The notes beneath the pieces were generated by a model. It was not told the DNA's origin, did no database searches, and saw nothing but the letters and a program-made list of their open reading frames with translations. Of a stretch of DNA of 50,313 bases, positions 42,560-50,313 are shown piece after piece. Both the position numbers and the translations under genes were made by a program. This DNA is from Peptoniphilaceae bacterium. GTDB lineage: Bacteria > Bacillota > Clostridia > Tissierellales > Peptoniphilaceae. Location of the stretch: the NCBI GenBank assembly GCA_028723425.1, contig JAQYEZ010000014.1:1-50313 (forward strand), in the 5' to 3' direction. The number at the start of each line of letters is the position of its first letter. The stretch's first letter is position 1.

Positions 42560-43347
42560 TATTTTTCCTCTTTCTTTTTTTTATGAAATTTTCTATATAA
42601 AAATTCAGTTAAAGGAAGACCCAAAAATATTCCCAAAGGAAGAGCAATTACACTTGATATTAAATTTGAAAGACCAGCAAAAGCAGACATCTGTGCCTCA
42701 AGTTGTGGATAAGATTCAATAAGTGCTGATAAACCTGCTGTCATCATAGAAGCAGAGCCTGCTCCAACTCCCATTGAAGCTGCCAAGGGACCAATGATAC
42801 CAGTAGAAATAGCAATTGATGAAATTATGCTCATCACTATAGGTCCAAGTATGGTTCCAATTATATATACAGCCATAACCCCTCTAAATTCAGGAGAATT
42901 TGCAGAGTACCTTTCTTGAATTAAGCCAACATTAGCCTCCCTACTCAAAGCATGACACATTCCAATTGATTCTCTGCCCAAACCAAGTAGCAAGGCAATA
43001 GGTAGAGAAACAATTATAGTGCCTAGGTTGCCAAAGTTTTGTAAAACTAAAGCAAGACCTGCTTCTTTTATTTCTTGGAGTCTAGATCCTGAAGATACCC
43101 CTAATTTTACTATCAATAAAGTCATTGCTATTCCTAACATATAATTTGCATTTTCATATGACTTTTCAGTAACAATTTTTGCAGGAGACATATAAAAAGC
43201 AAACATAATAAGCATTGACCAAATCAAGGGTGAAAATACTATGGCAACTTCTCCAATTTTTATTGTCTTTGTCCCAATAAATATTGATAAAATCGATATT
43301 AGCAAAACACTGATGTGTAATTTATAATCTTTTAATAAATTTTTCAT
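42559..43347 (-). CDS. DUF3100-type membrane protein, putative transporter half
   Basis: 262 aa with about eight membrane segments. GMCHALSREANVGLIQERY and GVGAGSASMMTAGLSAL are hydrophilic patches inside the membrane region, as in transporters. I recall this pattern as DUF3100; members often sit beside amidohydrolases. It begins 10 bp after the M20 gene and couples to the small partner. Confidence 0.75.
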   Translation of the reverse strand: MKNLLKDYKLHISVLLISILSIFIGTKTIKIGEVAIVFSPLIWSMLIMFAFYMSPAKIVTEKSYENANYMLGIAMTLLIVKLGVSSGSRLQEIKEAGLALVLQNFGNLGTIIVSLPIALLLGLGRESIGMCHALSREANVGLIQERYSANSPEFRGVMAVYIIGTILGPIVMSIISSIAISTGIIGPLAASMGVGAGSASMMTAGLSALIESYPQLEAQMSAFAGLSNLISSVIALPLGIFLGLPLTEFLYRKFHKKKKEEK

Positions 43348-43357
43348 ACCTTCTCCA

Positions 43358-44536
43358 TTAGTTTAGAACTTTAAAAACTGTTTCTACAAAAAGAGCTACA
43401 GCCTTATAGAAACTTGATTCATCCAAGTCAAACTTGCAATTATGGTTAGGATAAATACTGCCATCTTCGTATACCTTAGGATTGGTAAAAAAGATAAAGG
43501 TAGCTGGAACTTCTTTTCCATAGAAAGCAAAGTCTTCCCCTCCCATAGTTGGTCTTTTTAAATATAAGCTTTGGCCTGGGAAAAGATTTTCTGCAATAGC
43601 CTTTACTCTTTCTGTAAATTCTGGATCATTGTCTACTACAGGATAATATCTTTTGTAAGTAACTTTTGCTTTTGCACCATGAGCTAAAGCTATAGCCTCT
43701 GAAACCTCGCTTATTCTTTTTTCGATAATATCCCTAACATCTTCATTTAAACTTCTAGCCGTTCCTAGCATATGAACCTTATCAGGAATTATATTTTGAC
43801 TTGATCCTCCTTCTATTTTGCAAACAGATATTACTCCATTTTCAACAGGAGATATATCCCTTGATATGATTGTTTGTAAAGAACTTATAATTTCTGCAGC
43901 AACAACAATCGGATCAATAGCTTCGTTTGGGCTTGCACCATGACCGCTTTTGCCCAAAACATCAATCTCAAAAGTATCCATAGCAGCCATCATTTCATTT
44001 TTTTTAAAGCCAAAAGTACCAATTTTTTCATCGGCAAGTCTTCCACCATGCATGCCCACTACAAAGTCTACATCTGGATTTTTTAAAGCACCTTGATCTA
44101 TCATTGGTTTTGCCCCGCCTGGTATTTCTTCTCCTGGTTGAAAAATAAATTTAACGTAGCCCTTGAATTTATCTGAATTTTCCTTGACAATTTTTGCCGC
44201 AGTTAAGGCTATTGCGGTATGAGAGTCATGACCACAAGCATGCATCTTACCTGGATGGGTAGAAGCATAATGCGCCCCTGTTTGTTCTAAAACTGGAAGA
44301 GCATCCATATCAGCTCTTATAGCTAAACACTTACCCTCTCCATTTCCCTTTATTGTTGCAACTATACCATTACCGTTTATGTATTCTTCATAGGATATTC
44401 CAAATTCCTCCAATTTTTCCTTTACATAGCTAGATGTTTTTGGCAAATCTAATTCCAATTCTGGTATCATATGCAAATCTCTTCTCATTTTGACACATAG
44501 GTCTTGATTTTCTTTGGCTAGACTAATAGAATCCAT
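43358..44536 (-). CDS. M20-family amidohydrolase/peptidase
   Basis: 392 aa. HACGHDSHTAIAL, PGEEIPGGAKPMID, GMHGGR and GGEDFAFYG give the metal ligands and catalytic Glu of the IAA-amino acid hydrolase/HipO branch; the lid domain is about residues 185-295. It frees amino acids from N-acyl, peptide or p-aminobenzoyl-type conjugates; the substrate is unknown. First gene of a three-gene unit with the DUF3100 pair, which may import its substrate. AAGGAG precedes the ATG; TATAAT at 44570-44565 is a likely -10. Confidence 0.9.
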   Translation of the reverse strand: MDSISLAKENQDLCVKMRRDLHMIPELELDLPKTSSYVKEKLEEFGISYEEYINGNGIVATIKGNGEGKCLAIRADMDALPVLEQTGAHYASTHPGKMHACGHDSHTAIALTAAKIVKENSDKFKGYVKFIFQPGEEIPGGAKPMIDQGALKNPDVDFVVGMHGGRLADEKIGTFGFKKNEMMAAMDTFEIDVLGKSGHGASPNEAIDPIVVAAEIISSLQTIISRDISPVENGVISVCKIEGGSSQNIIPDKVHMLGTARSLNEDVRDIIEKRISEVSEAIALAHGAKAKVTYKRYYPVVDNDPEFTERVKAIAENLFPGQSLYLKRPTMGGEDFAFYGKEVPATFIFFTNPKVYEDGSIYPNHNCKFDLDESSFYKAVALFVETVFKVLN

Positions 44537-44697
44537 ATACTCTCCTTATATTTTTTTCTAATCTATTATAGCTTGGGCTAATATTCTCCTATTTTAAGGA
44601 TCATTTTTATAGAAAAAATCGTTTTACATCTCTATCAAATATGATATTAGTAAACAATTATCCATATACCCCTTATATTTTCTACCCTAAATTATAA

Positions 44698-44736
44698 GAA
44701 AAAAACCTCCTTACTGCTGTTGCCAGTAAAGAGGTA
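44698..44736 (-). terminator. Terminator of the MMPL operon
   Basis: ACCTC-T-TTACTG / CAGTAA-G-GAGGT with a 7-base loop, then seven T on the minus strand. Confidence 0.88.
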
Positions 44737-44747
44737 ATTAATCAATG

Positions 44748-47282
44748 TTATTCTACTTTTATCAAATATTTTATTTCAGTTTTGGAATCTCCATCATAAC
44801 CTGTGAAGGATTTAGGGTAAGTATTATCCATTTTTACAAGTTCATCTTTTACTTTTAATAAAACATCTACTTTATCCAAACTCTCTCCTGCTTTTTGGTC
44901 CATTTTATCTATGCCTTGGCTCATATATTGACCCATGCCTTCAGATAAGTTGTGACTACCTTCTGAAAGTTTCTTGTTAGCTTCTGAAAGTTCTGGCATA
45001 TTTGAATTAAGAGTGTTAAGGCCTTTTGACAAGTCATTTGAGCCTAAAAGGAGTTTTTGGCTTCCTTTCTTGTACAAGTCATTTATTCCTCTATCAAATA
45101 AATTTATTCCTTTATTTAAATTAGAAAAACCTGTTTGTAGGTTTGCTATCCCATTATTTAGTTCATCATACTTATCCCTTAGCAAAATAGAAGCTTGATT
45201 TAACTTACTTGTTGCATTTAATAAGCTTCCAACTTGATCTTTAGATCCTAAAAGCATTTGTCTGATATTAGCTGATTCTTGGTTTAGTTTTTCACTACCA
45301 GCAGAAAGTTTTTGGGACCCATCTTCCATTGACTTGTAGCCTTCCATAAGTTTTGCTTGGTTTTCATAAAAGCTATCAGATCCACTTTTAACTTCTTTTG
45401 ATGATTCTTCTAGACTTCCAAGTCCGCCAGCTAATTTTCCCATAGATTGGTCAAATTCTCCCATTTTGCTAGAAAATTCTCTTGTCTTTGAATTTATGCT
45501 ATCTAAGCCTTGACCAAAGCTTATTAAACCCTTATTTAAATCTGACAAACCACTTGCTAAAGTATTGGCCTTACTTACAAACGTAGCACTTTTATTATTT
45601 AATTGATCGGATGAGTCTTTTATTTTTTGGGCTGCATTTTGTTCATTTGCCAAAGCATTTGAAAGACTATCTAGGGCTTGTGCCATTTTAGGATTATTAA
45701 CTATCTCAGGATCTTGTGAAAGAGTAGCTATTAGTGAGCCTGCTTGATCTAAATTGTTAGCTACACTTGTACTATCTTGTACATAAGTTTGGCCTTGATT
45801 ACTTAGACCATTTGCAAATTCTTGGGATGAATCTGCAAGTATTTGAGATTTTCCCAAAATTTGTTTTAAAGATTTATCTAAATCATCAACTCCAGCACTT
45901 AATTTTAGGCTTGATTGATTTAAGTTTCCACTAGCTTCTTTGATGGTTTTAGTATTTTTGGAAACTTCCCCTATACCAGCATTAATTTTCCCATAAGATT
46001 CATTTAGCACTTTAGTTTTGCTATTTAATTCTGTAAATTTATCGTTGGCACTTGTTAGGCCATCACTTAAGGATTTTGCGCCGAAACTTAAGGATGAGGT
46101 AGCCTCACTAAGCTTGCCTATTTTATCAGAATCATTTAATTCTCCTGCTAGGCCTTCGATTTTTTGAGCATAAGTTCCCATATTTTGTGCATATTCTTCT
46201 AGACCTTGCCTATAGGTCATTGAACCTTGGTTTAGGCTTTTTAAGCCAAGAGAAAAATCGCTAGAACCTTTAGCAAGACTTCCACTAGCTTTAGCAGATT
46301 TTCCCAAGTTCTCGTCTACCTCTCTTATTCCACTATTTAAAATATCAGCCCCTTTGGCAAGTTTATCAGTTCCTTGGACCAAAGTATCAATTCCCTTGGC
46401 AAATTGATCTTGACCTTGGGCAAGTTTATTTGTCGCATCTACTAGTTTATCCCCATTAGTTTTTAAATCTTTTATGCCGTTTTTTAAATCTTCTATAGAA
46501 TTTGCCTTGTTCAATTCTTTGCTTTCAAGGCTAAGATTTGTAAAGCCTATCATCAAAGCTTGTTGATCAAAGTCTTTCACATCCATTTCTATACTTAGAC
46601 CATCTTTTAGATATTTATCAATATCCAAATCTGAGGCAAAATCTGTTGAGTTTAAATCAGCTTGCAAGCTTTCTTTCATACCAGGTGCTAAGAGAGCGTT
46701 AAGTATTAGTTTTGAACCATCTTTTGAAACTTCTCCAGAAGAATATTTTAAGTTTTTTATTGTCGAATCTTCAGCTATAAAGGCTATATCTGCAAGATAG
46801 GGTCTATAAATCCTTCTATTTACACCATCAATATTTACATCTTTAAATTCCTTATTTTCAAGGTCTATATTTAATATAAGATGACCAGATTTTCCTTTTA
46901 AATCCTTATATAAAATTTTTCCCCCATCTAAGCTTGCAGTAAGTTTAACATTTACAGGAAGGTCTTTGTCAGTTTTTCCTTGATAATAAAGGTCGTTTTT
47001 GTTCATTTTCCAACTAACTTTATTGCCGTTTTTGTTTGGCTTAGCTGTTGACTTTAGGTTTTCTAGGTCTTTTAAGTTGTTTGTTTCCGAAAAATCTATC
47101 AAGTTATCTGCCGCTTGCCAAACACTTACAGTCTTTTCTTTATCTATTTTGTTATTTTCCATAGTTGAAAAAACAAACTCATCTCTTTTATCATTATCGC
47201 TCTTTGCCATAGATAGGCTAGGTGATAGTGTGCTAATAGCCAGCCCAAGAGCTACAACTTTGCCTACATTTTTTTTATTCAT
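44748..47282 (-). CDS. Secreted Leu-x-x-Gly heptad-repeat protein partnered with MMPL
   Basis: 844 aa. Signal peptide of about 26 residues ends SMA-K. A globular domain spans about 30-250; then from about 265 to 790 a long coiled rod of L-x-x-G-type heptads (KLAQGQDQFAKGIDTLVQG, LNKGINLFDRGI) ending with a short domain. Such heptads occur in YhgE/Pip-type and MMPL-linked proteins and are thought to form extended rods across the cell wall. No membrane anchor at the end. The ATG at 47282 overlaps the MMPL stop by 8 bp behind GAGGAG. Confidence 0.85.
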   Translation of the reverse strand: MNKKNVGKVVALGLAISTLSPSLSMAKSDNDKRDEFVFSTMENNKIDKEKTVSVWQAADNLIDFSETNNLKDLENLKSTAKPNKNGNKVSWKMNKNDLYYQGKTDKDLPVNVKLTASLDGGKILYKDLKGKSGHLILNIDLENKEFKDVNIDGVNRRIYRPYLADIAFIAEDSTIKNLKYSSGEVSKDGSKLILNALLAPGMKESLQADLNSTDFASDLDIDKYLKDGLSIEMDVKDFDQQALMIGFTNLSLESKELNKANSIEDLKNGIKDLKTNGDKLVDATNKLAQGQDQFAKGIDTLVQGTDKLAKGADILNSGIREVDENLGKSAKASGSLAKGSSDFSLGLKSLNQGSMTYRQGLEEYAQNMGTYAQKIEGLAGELNDSDKIGKLSEATSSLSFGAKSLSDGLTSANDKFTELNSKTKVLNESYGKINAGIGEVSKNTKTIKEASGNLNQSSLKLSAGVDDLDKSLKQILGKSQILADSSQEFANGLSNQGQTYVQDSTSVANNLDQAGSLIATLSQDPEIVNNPKMAQALDSLSNALANEQNAAQKIKDSSDQLNNKSATFVSKANTLASGLSDLNKGLISFGQGLDSINSKTREFSSKMGEFDQSMGKLAGGLGSLEESSKEVKSGSDSFYENQAKLMEGYKSMEDGSQKLSAGSEKLNQESANIRQMLLGSKDQVGSLLNATSKLNQASILLRDKYDELNNGIANLQTGFSNLNKGINLFDRGINDLYKKGSQKLLLGSNDLSKGLNTLNSNMPELSEANKKLSEGSHNLSEGMGQYMSQGIDKMDQKAGESLDKVDVLLKVKDELVKMDNTYPKSFTGYDGDSKTEIKYLIKVE

Positions 47283-49377
47283 AAATAAGCTCCTCATTTT
47301 TTCTATTTTCTTTTCTATCTATTTCTTTTAAACCTCTGGTTGTTTTTATAATCAAAGGAGATGCAAAATATATAATGGATGGCAAGATAAAGAGGATAAC
47401 GACCATTGAGAACAAGGCTCCTCTTGCTAGCATATGGCCAAATACACTTACCAATTCCATTTTAGAATAAAAGCCAACACCCATGGTTGCTACTATAAAG
47501 GTTAAGGCTGAACTTATAATAGAAGGTGATGTCTCTCTAACAGCGGTTTCTATAGCCTCTTTTCTACCTCTTCCCTTTTTGATTTCTTCTATCCACCTGC
47601 TTGTTTCAAGAATTGAATAATCAATTGTTGAACCAAGTTGAATAGTTCCAATTATAATTGATGCTACAAATGGTATGGTTTGATTCATATAAAATGGAAC
47701 AGCCATGTTCATTTGTATGGCAAGTTCTATTGCTAAAATCAAAAATATTGGCAAAGTTACTGATTTTAGTGTAATAAATAGGATTAAGAATACTACTGTA
47801 ATTGATAGCAAGTTTACATTTTTAAAATCCTTATCTGCAATCTTTGTCAAATCATCAGTAAGTTCAGCTTCTCCAGTAACATAGGATTTAGGGTCATATT
47901 TTTTAACAACATCCTTTATCTCTTGGATTTGTTTGTGAACATCTACAGATGCAACCTTGTAGGCTGATTGAAGCATAAGCATTTGGTAGCCATTTTTTTC
48001 AAAATTTTCTATCAAATCATCCGGCATTACTTGATCTGGTATCATAGATCCCTTGATTTGCCCCTTGGACAAAACTGAATTTATACCCTTAATATGCTTT
48101 AAATCATCGTTTATTTTCTTTAGCTCATTTGCTTTTATACCTTCATTAATTATTACAAAATGAGTTGATTGCATGCCATAATCATCTTTTAACTTTTCCA
48201 AGGCTACTATTGATTTTAAATCCCTTGGCAAGGACCTATCAAGGTTGTAGTAAACCTCATAATTTCTTGCCCCATAAACAGCTGGCACTAGCAAAACAAA
48301 GCCTAGTAGCAAAAATGCCAAATGGTGTTTGGCTATTAATTTTGATGTATTTGTTAGCTTTGGTGCTAAAGCCTTGTGTTGATATTTATGGATTGCTTTA
48401 TCAAAAGTCAATATAAAGGAAGGAAGGACTGTTACACATGTTATTAGGCCAAAGATAACTCCCTTTACCATAACAAGTCCAATATCTTTACCTAAAGTCA
48501 ATCTCATAACAACAAGAGCAAAAAAACCTGCCACAGTAGTTAGGGAAGAACCCGAAATAGCGCTTATAGTTTTATCTATTGCTATAGCCATGCCATCTTC
48601 ATTGTTTTCAGAATTTTCTCTTTCTTCTTCATACCTATGATAGAGAAAGATTGAATAATCCATAGTTACTGCCAATTGCAATACAGCTGCTAAAGCCTTT
48701 GTAATATAAGAAATTTCTCCAAAAATAAAATTTGTTCCCATGTTATAAATAATTGCATATCCAATATTTATCATAAAAAATATAGGAATTAAACTTGATT
48801 TGGTTAACAAAGATAAAACTACAAGGCTTAGAACTACAGCTATAGCTGTATAGATTGGTGTTTCCTTATCAGTTAAATCTTTTGTATCTTTTACCACAGG
48901 AGAAATACCAGTTAAATATCCATCATCTTTGACAATATTTCTGATAGAAGCTACTGCTTCTTGGGTGGTTAAAGATGCAGAAGAATTGTCAAACTTTACA
49001 AAAAGTAGAGTAGAATTTTTCCTATAAAAAGCATCGTTTAATTCATCAGGAAGTACATCATTAGGAATCATAGATGAGATAAGGCTATTTCTTGATACTA
49101 CACTTGATACTCCCTCTACCTTATCGATTTCTTTCTCAATTTTTTCTACTTGTGCATCATTTTTATTTTCCAAAATAAGCATGGAGGTTGCCGCATTTTT
49201 AAATTCATCCTCCAAGATTTTTTGCCCCTTAGTTGATTCTATATCCTGAGGTAGATAGGATAAGATATCATAATTGACCTTGCTATTTAAAAAGCCGAAT
49301 ACAGCTGGCAAGAGCAAAATAGTCGAAATTACTAAAATAATTCGACTTCTTTTAGTTATAAATTTGCCTAGTTTCAT
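47275..49377 (-). CDS. MMPL/RND-family exporter
   Basis: 700 aa. Two similar halves, each with one leading membrane helix, an outside domain of about 120 residues (NYDILSYLPQD, NLDRSLPRDLK) and five helices; AVTMDYSIFLYHRYEEE and GSTIDYSILETSRWIEE hold the intramembrane Asp-Tyr motifs for proton coupling. Members move lipids, glycolipids or drugs. Coupled to the heptad-rod gene, so the pair may act as one export unit. GAGGTGAC precedes the ATG. Confidence 0.92.
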   Translation of the reverse strand: MKLGKFITKRSRIILVISTILLLPAVFGFLNSKVNYDILSYLPQDIESTKGQKILEDEFKNAATSMLILENKNDAQVEKIEKEIDKVEGVSSVVSRNSLISSMIPNDVLPDELNDAFYRKNSTLLFVKFDNSSASLTTQEAVASIRNIVKDDGYLTGISPVVKDTKDLTDKETPIYTAIAVVLSLVVLSLLTKSSLIPIFFMINIGYAIIYNMGTNFIFGEISYITKALAAVLQLAVTMDYSIFLYHRYEEERENSENNEDGMAIAIDKTISAISGSSLTTVAGFFALVVMRLTLGKDIGLVMVKGVIFGLITCVTVLPSFILTFDKAIHKYQHKALAPKLTNTSKLIAKHHLAFLLLGFVLLVPAVYGARNYEVYYNLDRSLPRDLKSIVALEKLKDDYGMQSTHFVIINEGIKANELKKINDDLKHIKGINSVLSKGQIKGSMIPDQVMPDDLIENFEKNGYQMLMLQSAYKVASVDVHKQIQEIKDVVKKYDPKSYVTGEAELTDDLTKIADKDFKNVNLLSITVVFLILFITLKSVTLPIFLILAIELAIQMNMAVPFYMNQTIPFVASIIIGTIQLGSTIDYSILETSRWIEEIKKGRGRKEAIETAVRETSPSIISSALTFIVATMGVGFYSKMELVSVFGHMLARGALFSMVVILFILPSIIYFASPLIIKTTRGLKEIDRKENRKNEELIYE

Positions 49378-49404
49378 ATGTCACCTCGTTTTTCTTATAA
49401 ATTC

Positions 49405-49417
49405 TGACTAACAGTCA
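49405..49417. promoter_or_regulatory. Operator 1 upstream of MMPL
   Basis: TGACTAACAGTCA, a TGACT-N3-AGTCA palindrome of the TetR-operator type, in the 5' leader. Confidence 0.55.
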
Positions 49418-49435
49418 CTTCTAAACTATAGTATT

Positions 49436-49463
49436 ATTATAAGTATAAATGACCAAAAGTCAA
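49436..49463 (-). promoter_or_regulatory. Promoter of the MMPL operon
   Basis: Minus strand TTGACT (49463-49458), 16-bp spacer, TATAAT (49441-49436); start near 49429. Confidence 0.75.
49450..49462. promoter_or_regulatory. Operator 2 upstream of MMPL, over the -35
   Basis: TGACCAAAAGTCA shares ten of 13 bases with operator 1 and covers the -35. Both together suggest one dimeric repressor; no TetR gene is in the window. Confidence 0.55.
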
Positions 49464-49692
49464 TATTTTTCTTTAAATAAATTAAGGCATAAGTATAAAT
49501 CTTAAAATTTCAAGCCTTATCATTTGTAAATTTTATATTAAGTGCTATATTATATATAAGCGGGAGTTTGACAGTTGAAAACAAAAAAATCTTCTGTAAG
49601 TATTGAAATTCCTCTATTTTTTTGTCAAGTTTTTTAATATATTTTGTGGTATTGTTCGGTATTGCATGGTATAATTATATTAGGAGGACTTT
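49463..49692 (+). other. Left flank and promoter of the IS1634-type element
   Basis: A gene-free stretch. An extended -10 TGGTATAAT (49667-49675) lies just before the transposase. The IS end is probably near 49561-49582 (CGGGAGTTTGACAGTTGAAA), where the composition changes; the right end is outside, so inverted repeats cannot be matched. Nothing else is seen. Confidence 0.45.
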
Positions 49693-50313
49693 ATGAGACT
49701 TAATATTGTTAAATCTAAGAATGCTGAACAACTTTATATTATTAAATCTATTAGAAAGGATGGTAAGTCTACTACTAGAATTATGAAAAAGCTTGGCACT
49801 ATGGCTTCTCTTTTGCCTAAGTTTGATTATGATAGGGATAGGGTTATTGCTTGGGCTAAGAATGAGGCTAGTAATCTTACTGCTTTGGAGAATGAGGGTA
49901 AGGTTTCTGTGGATGTTTCTTTTAATGAGTTGAATCAATTGGATATGGGTCATAGACTTTGTTTTAATATTGGCTATCTTTTTGTTGATTTTTTGTTTTA
50001 TGAACTTGGCTTGGATATGATATGTAATGATATTTCTAAGATATATAAGTTTGAATATAGTTTGTCTGATGTTCTTAGGATGTTAGTAGCTACTCGTATT
50101 ATCGAACCTTCTTCTAAGTTGTCTTCTTATGATTATGCTTTTAATTTTTTGGAAGAACCTTCTTTTGAATTGCAACATGTTTATAGGTCTCTTGATATTA
50201 TTTCTAAGCATTCTGATGAAATTCAAGCTTTGGTTTATGCTAATAGTGATGGTTTGATTGATAGAAATAAAGAGGTTCTTTTTTATGATTGCACTAATTA
50301 TTTTTTTGAAATT
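49693..50313 (+). CDS. IS1634-type (IS4 superfamily) transposase, 5' part only
   Basis: 207 codons run open to the window end. The start MRLNIVKSKNAEQLYIIKS, followed by RIMKKLGTM, LRMLVATRIIEPSSKL and LFYDCTNYFFE, matches the N-terminal region and first DDE Asp (YDCTNYFFE) of the IS1634 family. AGGAGG precedes the ATG. Codon use leans to T-ending codons (TCT, GCT, AAG) more than the neighbours do, as for imported DNA. Intactness beyond 50313 cannot be seen. Confidence 0.88.
   Translation, partial: MRLNIVKSKNAEQLYIIKSIRKDGKSTTRIMKKLGTMASLLPKFDYDRDRVIAWAKNEASNLTALENEGKVSVDVSFNELNQLDMGHRLCFNIGYLFVDFLFYELGLDMICNDISKIYKFEYSLSDVLRMLVATRIIEPSSKLSSYDYAFNFLEEPSFELQHVYRSLDIISKHSDEIQALVYANSDGLIDRNKEVLFYDCTNYFFEI

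Noticed and set aside
49675-49953. 92-codon leftward frame at the right end
   Set aside because: Antisense to the IS1634-type transposase, whose frame has AGGAGG and family motifs.

Overview
The window is low-GC Gram-positive DNA: A/T-rich, with strong AGGAGG-type ribosome binding sites, TATAAT promoters, TTG/GTG starts and dense overlapping operons. Gene content (class I-E CRISPR, purine and deoxynucleoside genes, PepF, MMPL, two different insertion sequences) suits an anaerobic coccus of the Tissierellia/Peptoniphilaceae type such as Anaerococcus or Peptoniphilus. That placement is inference from style and content; there is no rRNA to test it.

Region by region. (1) 1-39 is the very start of a leftward gene, probably a transposase. 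(2) 236-2577 is a rightward pair of ArsA/Get3-like ATPases, each with a C-terminal HSP20-like domain. (3) 14646 down to 2627 is a leftward purine operon: promoter, a 58-codon leader ORF ending at an intrinsic terminator, a 14-codon ORF, purF, purN, purH, a purD-purL fusion, guaB, purE, purM, and an orphan ATP-cone protein. purK, purC and purB are absent. PurF has lost its catalytic cysteine. (4) 14747-17597 has a leftward Y-family polymerase divergent from an XRE repressor, an ImmA/IrrE protease and a methyltransferase, with two near-identical 20-bp operators between them: a candidate LexA-independent DNA-damage regulon. (5) 17662-20798 codes for two secreted proteins.

(6) 20800-22718 is a decayed accessory stretch with eroded CRISPR repeats, two small orphan genes, gene scraps and a second copy of a promoter region. 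(7) 22719-32990 is a complete type I-E CRISPR-Cas locus: 14 repeats, 13 spacers and cas3-cse1-cse2-cas7-cas5-cas6e-cas1-cas2/dnaQ, all read leftward. A perfect CcpA cre site sits on the cas3 promoter start point. (8) 33069-39106 holds fruK, pepF, pdp, deoC and a divergent DeoR-type regulator: nucleoside and sugar use plus peptide turnover. (9) 39154-44536 holds a membrane-anchored MutS-like ATPase, an AlaX-like editing protein, and a DUF3100 membrane pair with an M20 peptidase. (10) 44748-49377 is an MMPL exporter with a Leu-x-x-Gly heptad protein, under a promoter carrying two matching 13-bp palindromes. (11) 49693-50313 is the 5' part of an IS1634-type transposase cut by the window end.

How it works together: the purine operon makes IMP and XMP and may be sensed at two levels, by leader attenuation and by the ATP-cone protein. 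pdp, deoC and fruK cover pentose and hexose phosphate catabolism next to a catabolite-controlled CRISPR operon. The XRE/ImmA/DinB block is the best candidate for an under-described system.
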